Origin: Parvibaculum sp036499025
Lineage (GTDB): Bacteria > Pseudomonadota > Alphaproteobacteria > Parvibaculales > Parvibaculaceae
Direction: 5' to 3'
NCBI GenBank assembly: GCA_036499025.1
Contig: DASYEM010000116.1
Location: 1-13,742 of the forward strand
DNA length: 13,742 nt
Below, piece by piece: positions 1-6,999 of the stretch (position 1 is its first letter; the number at the start of each line of letters is the position of its first letter). The notes beneath the pieces were generated by a model that was not told where the DNA came from, did not search any database, and saw nothing but the letters and a program-made list of their open reading frames with translations. The position numbers were made by a program, and so were the translations under genes.

Positions 1-17
1 AACCGCCAGCCTTGACC

Positions 18-40
18 CGAACCCGGTTTTGGGTTCGTTT
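18..40. terminator. Hairpin at left edge, possible terminator
   Basis: CGAACCC (18-24) pairs with GGGTTCG (31-37) around a six-base loop, followed by only three T residues. It could end a gene left of the window or be a leader structure of the downstream reductase. The short T run makes terminator function uncertain. Confidence 0.3.
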
Positions 41-91
41 GTGCCCAGCATCATTAAAAGTTGAGCCCGAAAAGGGCCGGCAGGGAGCCAA

Positions 92-1084
92 ATGACCGAC
101 AAATTCCGGGCTATTCGCGTGTCCAAGGCCGAAAGCGGCCAGACGGCAGAACTCGTCGATCTCACACTCGCCGATCTGTCGGAAGGCGACGTCACCGTCG
201 CCGTCGATTATTCGACCGTCAATTACAAGGATGGCCTCGCGCTCACCGGCAAGGCCCCCATCATCCGCAGCTTCCCGCTCATCCCCGGCATCGACTTCGC
301 GGGGCGCGTCGAAAGCTCCACCAACGCGAATTTCAAAGCGGGTGACCGCGTCGTGCTGAACGGCTACGGCGTCGGCGAAGGCCACAATGGCGGCTACGCC
401 CAGAAGGCGCGCGTCAAGGGCGACTGGCTTGTGAAACTCCCCGATGGCATTTCCAATGCCCATGCCATGGCCATCGGCACGGCGGGTTACACCGCGATGC
501 TCTGCGTCCTCGCGCTTGAGCATGGCGGCGTGACGCCGGACAAGGGGGACGTTCTCGTCACCGGCGCGGCGGGCGGCGTCGGCTCCGTCGCCATCGCGCT
601 TCTCGCCAAACTCGGCTACCGCGTCCTCGCCTCGACCGGTCGCGCTTCCGAAGCCGATTATCTGAAATCGCTCGGCGCCGCCGACATCATCGACCGCAAT
701 GAGTTGTCCGCTCCCGGCAAGCCCATCGGCAAGGAACGCTGGGCCGGTGTCGTCGATGCCGTCGGCAGCCACACGCTCGCCAACGCATTGGCTCAGACGC
801 GTTATGGCGGCACGGTCGCCGCCTGCGGCCTTGCGCAAGGCATGGACCTTCCGGCCTCCGTCGCGCCCTTCATTCTGCGCGGCGTGACGCTCGCGGGCAT
901 CGACAGCGTGCAGGCTCCGATGGCAAAGCGCGTCGCCGCCTGGGCGCGCCTCGCCAAAGACCTCGACCTGAAGAAGCTCGACGCCATGACCACGCGCGTC
1001 GCGTTGAAAGACGTCATCGACCTCGGCCCGAAAATTCTCGGCGGTCAGGTGCGCGGCCGCGTCGTCGTCGATGTGAACGCCTGA
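92..1084 (+). CDS. acuI: Acrylyl-CoA reductase, AcuI/YhdH-type MDR oxidoreductase
   Basis: This 330-aa zinc-free medium-chain dehydrogenase/reductase is of the YhdH/AcuI type. The family uses NADPH to reduce acrylyl-CoA to propionyl-CoA in the cytosol, which removes a toxic electrophile. The N-terminal GroES-like catalytic domain contains a PGIDFAG segment (about residues 65-71). The Rossmann fold has the nucleotide-binding TGAAGGVGS motif (157-165). The length matches the family. The ATG at 92 has an AGGGAG ribosome site about 6 nt upstream. It starts a cluster with an acyl-CoA ligase 21 nt downstream and a LysE exporter after that, so its substrate may be an enoyl-CoA made by the neighbouring ligase pathway rather than acrylyl-CoA itself; that is inference. 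Family assignment is strong, exact substrate is not. Confidence 0.85.
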   Translation: MTDKFRAIRVSKAESGQTAELVDLTLADLSEGDVTVAVDYSTVNYKDGLALTGKAPIIRSFPLIPGIDFAGRVESSTNANFKAGDRVVLNGYGVGEGHNGGYAQKARVKGDWLVKLPDGISNAHAMAIGTAGYTAMLCVLALEHGGVTPDKGDVLVTGAAGGVGSVAIALLAKLGYRVLASTGRASEADYLKSLGAADIIDRNELSAPGKPIGKERWAGVVDAVGSHTLANALAQTRYGGTVAACGLAQGMDLPASVAPFILRGVTLAGIDSVQAPMAKRVAAWARLAKDLDLKKLDAMTTRVALKDVIDLGPKILGGQVRGRVVVDVNA

Positions 1085-1105
1085 GCGGGCAGGGGGAGCC
1101 GGACC

Positions 1106-2971
1106 ATGAACATGCCCGCGGACATCGCAAAGCCGCCTTATCGCAAGGCGCATTACGTCGAACGCAAAATCGAGGTCGAGCATCGCCCCGATGGTTCGAT
1201 CCTGATGCGCAATCCGCATCCCTTGCATGACGTGCCGGAAAACCTCGCCGCGCCGATCCGCAAATGGGCGGCGGAAGCGCCGGATCGCACATGGCTCGCC
1301 ATGCGCAAACCCTCCGGCGAAAAAGGCGTCTTCGGCGAATGGGAAAAGCTCAGCTATGGCGAAGCCTATAAGCGCATAAGCGCCATAGCGCAGGCGCTTC
1401 TCGATCGCGGCATGAACCAGCAGACGCCGCTGATGATCCTCAGCGGCAATTCCATCGAACACGCGCTGATGGCCTATGGCGCCTTGCTCGCTGGCGTCCC
1501 CGTCGTTCCCGTGTCTCCAGCCTACAGCACGATGAGCACCGACTTCGACAAGCTGAAATATGTCGTCGCGCTCATCGAACCGAAAATGATCTTCATGCAA
1601 GGCGTGGCGCCCTTCACGCGCGGCCTCGCGGCGCTCGATCTTGCCGGCGTCGAACTCGTTACCGCCGACGCCTCGCTCGGCACGCCTTACGCCGATCTCG
1701 TCGCCACGTCCGTGACCGATGCGGTCGAGAAAAATTACGCCGCGCTCAATCACGACATGGTGGCGAAATATCTCTTCACCTCCGGCTCCACCGGCATGCC
1801 CAAGGCCGTCATCCTGACGGTTGGCATGATGTGCGTGAATTCCGTCATGCCGAAAAGCGTGACCTTGCCCGCAGCCTTTGAAGAGCCGCCGGTATTGTTG
1901 AACTGGCTCCCCTGGAACCATTGCTTCGGCGGCAACTCGATCCTCAACAATCTGACCACGGCGGGCGGCACGCTTTATATCGACGGCGGGCGTCCGGTCC
2001 CCGGCGCTTTCGCCGAAACCGTGCAGAACCTGCGCGAAATCGCCCCGACGGCTTATTCGAGCGTCCCTTCGGCCTACACGATGCTGGTCGAGGAACTCGA
2101 AAAGGACGACGCGCTCGCCGCCAATTTCTTCTCGCGCCTGAAAACGCTCGCCTATGGCGGCGCGGCAATGAGCCAGACGCTTTATGACCGCATTCAGGAG
2201 GTCGCCATGCGCGTCGTGGGCGAGCGCATTGTTTTCGGTTCGGGCTATGGCGCGACGGAAACCGCGCCGACCATCATGAATGTGCATTGGGAGACCGAGC
2301 GCATGGGCCTCATCGGCCTGCCGCTCCCCGGCATCGAGCTGAAGCTCGCCCCCGTCGGCCGTAAAATGGAAGTCCGCGTGCGCGGACGTTGCATCACGCC
2401 GGGCTATTACAAGAACCCGGAAAAGACGCGCGACGCTTACGACGAAGAGGGCTTCTACCGCCTCGGCGACGGCGCGCGTTTCGTCGATCCCGAAAATCCG
2501 CTCGAAGGTCTCGTCTTCGACGGGCGCGTGGCTGAAGATTTCAAACTCTCGACCGGCACATGGGTCAGCGCCGGCAAGCTCCGCGTCGATGCGCTGGCCG
2601 CCTCGAACGGTGTGTTGCAAGATGCGCTGGTCGCCGGTCTCGACCGCTCTTACATCGGCCTGCTCGGTTTCCCGAACATGCCCGCCTGCCGTCTCATCGC
2701 GGGCGATCAGGGCCTTGCCGACGAGGAGCTCGTGCGTCATCCCGCCGTGCTGGAGCGTCTGGCCGAGGGCCTGCGCCTCTACAACAAAACCAATCCCGGA
2801 TCGAGCACGCGCATCGAGCGCGCGTTGCTGATGGTCGAGCCGCCAAGCGTCGATGCGGGCGAGTTGACTGATAAGGGCTACATCAATCAGGCTGTCGCAC
2901 TCGGGCGTCGCGCTGGCCTCGTGGAAAAGCTCTATGCCGATCCGCCGGGCAATGACATCGTCGTTGCTTGA
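1106..2971 (+). CDS. Feruloyl-CoA synthase-type AMP-forming acyl-CoA ligase
   Basis: This 621-aa ANL-superfamily ligase activates a carboxylic acid with ATP and CoA through an acyl-adenylate. Visible motifs are the P-loop LFTSGSTGMPKAV (about 223-235), YGATE (381-385), YRLGDGARF (451-459), FDGR (471-474) followed by LSTGTWV (481-487), and a C-terminal GELTDKGY whose Lys (about 590) is the expected adenylation lysine. The N-terminal portion (DGSILMRNPHPL, LSGNSIEHALMAYGAL) and the LSTGTWV segment resemble feruloyl-CoA synthases (Fcs/FerA) more than fatty acyl-CoA ligases. Length fits. The ATG at 1106 follows AGGGGGA by about 8 nt. It lies 21 nt after the acrylyl-CoA reductase-type gene, so co-transcription is likely. 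No enoyl-CoA hydratase/lyase (Ech) for ferulate catabolism is in the window, so the true substrate could be another hydroxycinnamate or aryl/alkyl acid. Confidence 0.82.
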   Translation: MNMPADIAKPPYRKAHYVERKIEVEHRPDGSILMRNPHPLHDVPENLAAPIRKWAAEAPDRTWLAMRKPSGEKGVFGEWEKLSYGEAYKRISAIAQALLDRGMNQQTPLMILSGNSIEHALMAYGALLAGVPVVPVSPAYSTMSTDFDKLKYVVALIEPKMIFMQGVAPFTRGLAALDLAGVELVTADASLGTPYADLVATSVTDAVEKNYAALNHDMVAKYLFTSGSTGMPKAVILTVGMMCVNSVMPKSVTLPAAFEEPPVLLNWLPWNHCFGGNSILNNLTTAGGTLYIDGGRPVPGAFAETVQNLREIAPTAYSSVPSAYTMLVEELEKDDALAANFFSRLKTLAYGGAAMSQTLYDRIQEVAMRVVGERIVFGSGYGATETAPTIMNVHWETERMGLIGLPLPGIELKLAPVGRKMEVRVRGRCITPGYYKNPEKTRDAYDEEGFYRLGDGARFVDPENPLEGLVFDGRVAEDFKLSTGTWVSAGKLRVDALAASNGVLQDALVAGLDRSYIGLLGFPNMPACRLIAGDQGLADEELVRHPAVLERLAEGLRLYNKTNPGSSTRIERALLMVEPPSVDAGELTDKGYINQAVALGRRAGLVEKLYADPPGNDIVVA

Positions 2972-2995
2972 TCTGGCCTGATCGGAAAAGGGCAT

Positions 2996-3637
2996 ATGCT
3001 GGATTTTGGTCTTGTAGCGAGTGGCGTGGCGATCGGCCTTGCGGTGGCGGCGCCGATTGGCCCCGTCAATCTCGTCGTCATCCGGCGTACGCTGCGCTTC
3101 GGCGCGCTGAACGGTCTGATCTCCGGTGCGGGCGCGGCGCTGGGCGACGGCGTCTTCGCCGCCATGGCCGCCTTCAGCCTCACCGCCGCCATCGATTTCT
3201 TTTTGAAATATGAGCTGCTGCTGCAACTCATCGGCGGCATTTTCCTGATCGTGCTCGGCATCCGCACCTTGACCACGCATCCCCATCTCGACGACCGCGA
3301 ACCCGACTCGTTTTCAGGCGCGCTGGCCCGCGTCTTCCTCGCCACCTTCGCGCTCACCGTGACGAACCCGGCCACCATGCTCGGCTTCATCGCCATTTTC
3401 GGCGGCGTCGCCAGTCTCAGTTCGACGGGGCAGGGCTATGGCCACGCGGCGACGCTCGTCGTCTCCGTCATCGTCGGCTCGATGGTCTGGTGGCTCGGTC
3501 TCTCGCAATTCGTCAGTCTTTTCCGCCAGCGCATGAACGATCACGTCCTCGAAATCGTCAACCGCGTCTCCGGCGGCCTCATCGCCGTTTTCGGTGTGCT
3601 GGTCCTCGCCCGCGTGGTCTGGAAATTTTTCGGCTGA
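2996..3637 (+). CDS. LysE/RhtB family exporter
   Basis: This 213-aa inner-membrane protein belongs to the LysE translocator family, which exports amino acids or related small metabolites. It has about six hydrophobic segments, the N-terminal PIGPVNL signature (20-26), a GAALGDG turn in the second helix (about 47-52) and the NPAT motif (124-127) seen in LysE/RhtB proteins. Length is normal. The ATG at 2996 is preceded by GGAAAAGGG. It lies 24 nt behind the acyl-CoA ligase and probably belongs to the same transcript. The partner genes suggest it might export an acid or amino acid related to their pathway, but the sequence does not reveal the substrate. The stop codon sits in an AT-rich inverted repeat (3623-3644). 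Confidence 0.85.
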   Translation: MLDFGLVASGVAIGLAVAAPIGPVNLVVIRRTLRFGALNGLISGAGAALGDGVFAAMAAFSLTAAIDFFLKYELLLQLIGGIFLIVLGIRTLTTHPHLDDREPDSFSGALARVFLATFALTVTNPATMLGFIAIFGGVASLSSTGQGYGHAATLVVSVIVGSMVWWLGLSQFVSLFRQRMNDHVLEIVNRVSGGLIAVFGVLVLARVVWKFFG

Positions 3638-3644
3638 AAAATTT
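3623..3644. terminator. AT-rich inverted repeat over the LysE stop codon
   Basis: AAATTTTTC (3623-3631) is perfectly complementary to GAAAAATTT (3636-3644) around GGCT, with the stop codon TGA at 3635-3637. It is A/T-rich, so a weak hairpin, but it might help end transcription or protect the mRNA 3' end together with the adjacent palindromic repeat. Confidence 0.3.
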
Positions 3645-3651
3645 GTAATGA

Positions 3652-3736
3652 TGTCACCCCGGCCTTGTGCCGGGGTCCAGGGGCCGCTTGCTCGGAATTT
3701 GACGTCCCTGGATCCCGGGACGAGCCCGGGATGACA
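3652..3736. repeat. REP/BIME-like palindromic element, TGTCA-CCCCGG family
   Basis: The element is bounded by TGTCA (3652-3656) and TGACA (3732-3736). It contains two hairpins: CCCCGGC/GCCGGGG with loop CTTGT (3657-3675), and ATCCCGGG/CCCGGGAT with loop ACGAG (3712-3732). The arrangement of two outward-facing palindromic units is that of a bacterial interspersed mosaic element, and similar sequences are common between genes in alphaproteobacteria. It separates the LysE cluster from the ThDP enzyme gene and may act as an mRNA 3' stabiliser or attenuator. Confidence 0.75.
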
Positions 3737-3762
3737 CCTGGAATGTAGGAGCAAGCCCAACC

Positions 3763-3791
3763 TTGTCGCCCCCGCACCCACCCTCTAATGT
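3763..3791 (+). promoter_or_regulatory. Possible sigma70-type promoter for the ThDP enzyme gene
   Basis: TTGTCG (3763-3768) and TAATGT (3786-3791) are separated by 17 nt, giving a plausible -35/-10 pair with transcription starting near 3798. The leader would then carry the CGGGAG ribosome site (3815-3820). This agrees with the chosen start at 3827 and would place the alternative upstream ATG (3788) inside the -10 box. Prediction by eye only. Confidence 0.35.
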
Positions 3792-3826
3792 CCCCCTCAA
3801 CAAATAAACGAAACCGGGAGACGGCA

Positions 3827-5380
3827 ATGTCGAAGATGAATGGCGCGGAAAGTCTGGTCCGCACGCTGGTGGCCTCGAAAGTCGATGTCTGCTTCACCAA
3901 TCCCGGCACCTCCGAAATGCATTTCGTCGCCGCACTCGACAAGGTCGACGGCATGCGCGCCATTCTCGGCCTCTTTGAAGGCGCGGTAACGGGCATGGCC
4001 GACGGTTATGGCCGCATGGCGGAAAAGCCTGCCTGCACGTTGCTCCATCTCGGACCCGGCCTCGCCAACGGTCTCGCCAATCTTCACAACGCGCGCCGCG
4101 CCCAGACGCCGCTCGTCAACATCGTCGGCGATCATGCGACCTATCACGCGCAATTCGACGCGCCGTTGTCCTCCGACATTCCGGGTTTCGCGCGCCCCGT
4201 CTCCGGCTGGGTGCATTCAAGCCCGAGCCCCAAGACGGTCGCCGCCGATGGCGCGCGCGCCGTGCAGGCCGCCATGTCCGCGCCGGGCCAGATCGCGACG
4301 CTCATTCTTCCCGCCGACACGGCATGGCTCGACGCCGATGGCGCCGCGCCCGCGCTGCCGCTGCCGGGTTACGCGCCCGTCTCGCAAAGCGCCGTCGACA
4401 TCACGACGCAGGCGCTGAAGTCGGGCCGCAAATCCACGATCATCCTGCGCGGGCAGGCACTGAAGAAACGCGGCCTCATCGCGGCGGGCCGCATCGCCGC
4501 GAAAACCGGCGCGCGCATCATGTGCGACACCTTCGCGCCCCGTCTCGAACGCGGCGCCGGTCTCGTCGCCGTCGAGCGCATTCCCTATTTCGCCGAACAG
4601 ATGGTCGACACCTTCAAGGATACGCAAGAGCTGATCCTCGTCGGCACCAAGCCGCCCGTTTCCTTCTTCGCCTATCCCGGCAAGGCGAGCTGGTGCACGC
4701 CCGACACCGCGAACATTCACTATCTGGCGCAGGCGCATGAAGACGGCGTCGCCGCGCTCGAAGCCGTCGCCGAAGCGCTCGGCGCGCCGAAAGATCCAGC
4801 CCACGTCGCGCCGCTGCAAATTCCCGGCCTGCCAAAGGGCAAGCTAGACCAGTTTTCCGCCGGTCAGATCATCGCGCACTTCCTGCCTGAAAACGCCATC
4901 ATCTCCGATGAGGCTGCGACCTCCGGCATCGGCTCGCAGATCGCGACGGCTACCGCAAAGCCACACGATCATCTCTCGCTCACCGGCGGCGCCATCGGTC
5001 AGGGTCTCCCCGTCGCCACCGGCGCGGCGGTCGCCTGCCCGGATCGCAAGGTCGTCTGCCTGCATGGCGACGGCGGCGCGATGTACACGCTGCAATCTCT
5101 CTGGACGCAAGGGCGCGAAAAGCTCGACGTCGTCAACGTCATCTTCGCCAACCAGTCCTACGCGATCCTGAACATCGAGCTGATGCGCGTCGGCGCCGAA
5201 AATCCCGGCCCCAAGGCGCTCTCCATGCTCGACCTGCACAACCCGTCGCTCAACTGGGTCAATCTTGCCAACGGCATGGGCATGGAAGCGGTGCGCGTCG
5301 AAACGGCGGAAGAATTCGCCGACGCTTTCTCCTCAGCCGTCAAGGCCAAGGGCCCGCGCCTCATCGAAGTGATGCTTTAA
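3827..5380 (+). CDS. ThDP-dependent enzyme, acetolactate synthase large-subunit-like
   Basis: This 517-aa protein has the three-domain layout of the IlvB/benzoylformate decarboxylase superfamily. The N-terminal PYR domain contains NPGTSE (25-30) and the likely catalytic Glu51 in LGLFEGAVTGMADG. A central Rossmann-like domain follows. The C-terminal PP domain has HGDGGAMYTLQSLW (413-426) and Asn442, the GDG...N ThDP/Mg-binding motif. It probably acts on a 2-oxo acid by decarboxylation or carboligation in the cytosol. There is no ilvN regulatory subunit beside it, and at 517 aa it is somewhat shorter than classical IlvB (about 560-590), so an anabolic acetolactate role is doubtful. The start at 3827 is chosen because CGGGAG lies 6 nt upstream; an in-frame ATG at 3788 has no such site. 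It is a separate unit behind a repeat and a possible promoter. Family is sure, reaction unknown. Confidence 0.8.
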   Translation: MSKMNGAESLVRTLVASKVDVCFTNPGTSEMHFVAALDKVDGMRAILGLFEGAVTGMADGYGRMAEKPACTLLHLGPGLANGLANLHNARRAQTPLVNIVGDHATYHAQFDAPLSSDIPGFARPVSGWVHSSPSPKTVAADGARAVQAAMSAPGQIATLILPADTAWLDADGAAPALPLPGYAPVSQSAVDITTQALKSGRKSTIILRGQALKKRGLIAAGRIAAKTGARIMCDTFAPRLERGAGLVAVERIPYFAEQMVDTFKDTQELILVGTKPPVSFFAYPGKASWCTPDTANIHYLAQAHEDGVAALEAVAEALGAPKDPAHVAPLQIPGLPKGKLDQFSAGQIIAHFLPENAIISDEAATSGIGSQIATATAKPHDHLSLTGGAIGQGLPVATGAAVACPDRKVVCLHGDGGAMYTLQSLWTQGREKLDVVNVIFANQSYAILNIELMRVGAENPGPKALSMLDLHNPSLNWVNLANGMGMEAVRVETAEEFADAFSSAVKAKGPRLIEVML

Positions 5381-5403
5381 AAAGCGGTTGGCGACAATCG
5401 TAG

Positions 5404-5440
5404 CCCTCCCCCTTGAGGGGGAGGGTTGGGTGGGGGATAC
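5404..5440. repeat. REP-like palindrome CCCTCCCCC...GGGGGAGGG with GTTGGGTGGGGG tail
   Basis: A perfect 9-bp stem (5404-5412 with 5417-5425, loop TTGA) is followed by TTGGGTGGGGG. The same stem-plus-tail design recurs at 13707-13739. It lies between the convergent ThDP and SRPBCC genes, where a strong GC hairpin could slow transcription from both sides. The rest of the 5381-5531 gap shows nothing else that I recognise. Confidence 0.7.
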
Positions 5441-5531
5441 GCTTGAAAAAGGCTAAAGCCTTTCGTCGCGCTGAAGCCCGGCATTGAAAACAACGGGCGG
5501 CGCCTGCGTTCGTCCGCATCGGAACGTTCTC

Positions 5532-5984
5532 TCAGGCGTAAACCGCTTCGAGCTTGTCGAGCGCGCCGGTCCAACCGTGATTGTGCCCGTCGCGCGCCGC
5601 CTCGTCGAAGAACTGCTCATGCGTCAGCGTCAGCCAGGTCGCCTCGCCGTCGGCCTTCAGCGAAATCGTCACTTGCGATTCCCGCTCCGGCGTCGAAACC
5701 CATGCCCAACTGAAGACGAGTTTCCGGTTCTCCACGACTTCCTTATAGACGCCGTTCACCTCGTGCCGGTCGCCGTCGCCGAACATGACCGCGCGAAAGT
5801 GTCCGCCGACGCGCACATCCGTTTCGATCTCCGTGGCCGTGTGCCCCTTCGGCCCCCACCATTGCATCATTTTTTGCGGGTCGGTCCAGGCGGCGTAGAT
5901 TTTTTCCGGCCGCGCGTTGATGCGGCGTCGAAGCGTAAGGCTCGGTTTCTGGTTGATGACGGCGAGGCTTGGTTGGGCGGACAT
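5532..5984 (-). CDS. SRPBCC (AHSA1/START-like) domain protein
   Basis: This 150-aa cytosolic protein consists of one AHSA1-type SRPBCC domain, a helix-grip fold with a hydrophobic cavity. Typical features are RINARPEKIYAAWTDP (21-36), QWWGPKG (41-47), RVGGHFRAVM (58-67), NGVYKEV (77-83) and the C-terminal HGWTGALDKLEAV helix (136-148). The ligand is unknown; members are often paired with an ArsR regulator, as here. The ATG at 5984 is chosen because GGAGGAAG lies just upstream and the family N-terminus begins here; 37 further in-frame residues upstream belong to the overlapping regulator in another frame. Its start overlaps the ArsR 3' end by 118 nt, implying translational coupling. No enzymatic role can be assigned. 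Confidence 0.85.
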   Translation of the reverse strand: MSAQPSLAVINQKPSLTLRRRINARPEKIYAAWTDPQKMMQWWGPKGHTATEIETDVRVGGHFRAVMFGDGDRHEVNGVYKEVVENRKLVFSWAWVSTPERESQVTISLKADGEATWLTLTHEQFFDEAARDGHNHGWTGALDKLEAVYA

Positions 5985-6313
5985 TTTTCTTCCTCCACGA
6001 AAGCGGTGAGACGGTCGAGTTGGTCGGACCAGTAGTGCTGATAGTGATTGAGCCATGCCATGGCTTGCTCCATCGGCGTGGCGCTCAATTCGCAAGCCAC
6101 GCTGCGTCCGGTTTTTGTTCGCGTGATCAATCCGGCATCCGCCAGCACGTCGAGATGTTTCATCACGGCGGGCAGCGACATCGCAAAGGGCCGCGCGAGT
6201 TCGCTCACCGAAAGGGTCTTGTCCCGGTCGAGCCGCGCCAGCAGCGCCCGCCGCGTCGGATCGGCGAGCGCGGCGAAGGTGCGGTCGAGATGTACATTTT
6301 TAAACTTAACCAT
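5867..6313 (-). CDS. ArsR-family winged-helix regulator of the SRPBCC operon
   Basis: This 148-aa ArsR/SmtB-type repressor has a winged helix with FAALADPTRRALLARL (13-28), recognition region MSLPAVMKHLDVLADAGLI (45-63) and wing RTKTGRSVACEL (65-76). No metal-binding CxC motif is seen in the sensor helix, so it probably belongs to the non-metal group that accompanies AHSA1 proteins. Residues from about 111 on are Pro/Ser/Arg-rich and come from the 118 nt that also encode the SRPBCC N-terminus in another frame. Start: ATG at 6313, inside the palindrome 6304-6323, with no Shine-Dalgarno upstream. A TTG start at 6349 is in frame but would fall on the TTGACA promoter box. It probably represses its own operon. 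Confidence 0.85.
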   Translation of the reverse strand: MVKFKNVHLDRTFAALADPTRRALLARLDRDKTLSVSELARPFAMSLPAVMKHLDVLADAGLITRTKTGRSVACELSATPMEQAMAWLNHYQHYWSDQLDRLTAFVEEEKCPPNQASPSSTRNRALRFDAASTRGRKKSTPPGPTRKK

Positions 6314-6323
6314 ATGGTTAAGT
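6304..6323. promoter_or_regulatory. Perfect 20-bp palindromic operator over the ArsR start codon
   Basis: ACTTAACCATATGGTTAAGT is a perfect palindrome, and the ATG at its centre is the ArsR start codon read on the minus strand. Symmetry and position make it the likely ArsR binding site. A bound repressor would block both the -10 region and the transcription start. Confidence 0.7.
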
Positions 6324-6349
6324 GTGAGGATGCAAGACGGCGCTGTCAA
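6321..6349 (-). promoter_or_regulatory. Putative promoter giving a leaderless ArsR transcript
   Basis: On the minus strand TTGACA (6349-6344) is followed after 17 nt by CACACT (6326-6321). Transcription would start around 6314-6313, at or next to the A of the ATG. This fits the absence of a ribosome-binding site and suggests a leaderless mRNA. The -35 box is perfect; the -10 box is weak (3 of 6). Confidence 0.45.
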
Positions 6350-6376
6350 GCGCCGCGAAAATTATTCCGAAAGTAA

Positions 6377-6478
6377 TCCTCACCCTGGGGAGCGGCGGAA
6401 GCCGCGTCTCGAAGGGCGAGGCCCCGCCCGCCGCCATCCTTCGAGACACGAACCTGCGGTTCGTCCCTCAGGATGATG
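6377..6478. repeat. Pair of inverted REP-like units, TCATCCTGAGG...TCTCGAAGG family
   Basis: Unit A (6377-6421, plus orientation) has stem GCGGC/GCCGC (6392-6405) followed by GTCTCGAAGG. Unit B (6434-6478) is the same family in reverse orientation, with stem CGAACC/GGTTCG (6449-6463) flanked by TCCTTCGAGAC and CTCAGGATGA. A third copy lies at 7499-7537. Arms are conserved and hairpins differ, as in REP/BIME elements. It fills most of the 6350-6514 gap, which holds no gene. Confidence 0.75.
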
Positions 6479-6514
6479 TCATTTGAGATGAGGAATATCT
6501 GGAGCCGAAGAAGC

Positions 6515-6814
6515 TCAGTTCATCACGCGGTTGAGCGTGAATTCACCTTGGCGCACGCGGTCGGCAAGGCCGGCTGCCATCTCGGCCACGGCTTCTTCGC
6601 CGTAAGCCTCGACCATGTCGGACAAGGCGGCGAAAATCGCGGTGGTGGCGAGAATGTCGGCGGAAACGCCGTCGCTCAGCGCTTCATCCCAGGCGTCGAG
6701 AATGTTCTGAAGCGCCATCCGGCGTTGGTCGGTTTCCGTGGGGGACAGTTGGTCCAGCCCGTCTTCATCGACCGTATTGAAACTCGTATCGCCCGGCATA
6801 TCGGAATCGGCCAT
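6515..6814 (-). CDS. Small acidic helical protein of unknown function
   Basis: A 99-aa protein I do not recognise. The first 30 residues are acidic and probably disordered (DTSFNTVDEDGLDQLSPTE). The remainder looks helical, with a regular hydrophobic pattern in ALQNILDAWDEALSDG (about 35-50) and IFAALSDMVEAYGEEAVAEM. There is no signal peptide, membrane segment or cysteine. The start at 6814 is chosen because AGAGGG lies 4 nt upstream and the sequence before it is low-complexity and Arg/Ser-rich in frame, which looks non-coding. Codon use resembles the neighbours, supporting a real gene. It lies downstream of the TIGR02301-like gene on the same strand, 185 bp away, so it may have its own promoter. 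Confidence 0.6.
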   Translation of the reverse strand: MADSDMPGDTSFNTVDEDGLDQLSPTETDQRRMALQNILDAWDEALSDGVSADILATTAIFAALSDMVEAYGEEAVAEMAAGLADRVRQGEFTLNRVMN

Positions 6815-6999
6815 CACGCCCTCTGCTTTGTCTCCAATGGGAGACTTCCGAAGGCGCGGAACGCGCAAGATCGAAACCTGCTCGCCAAACGCCCAAACTC
6901 GCCCACCTGCGAGCGTTTGTAGCATATCTGCGGGGAAAGTCGCGTGCTTCGTGTAAGAGAGGTTAACATGGAACCTCGAACTCGATCGAATGGAACTCG

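Noticed and set aside
3788..3826. Upstream in-frame ATG for the ThDP enzyme
   Set aside because: It has no ribosome site, would overlap a plausible -10 box, and adds 13 polar residues not expected in the family. The ATG at 3827 has CGGGAG 6 nt upstream.
6887..6918. Bulged hairpin (AAACG...CTCGC/GCGAG CGTTT) in the gap upstream of the 99-aa gene
   Set aside because: The stem has a six-base bulge, no U-run and no known RNA motif. The 6815-6999 gap otherwise shows nothing I can name.
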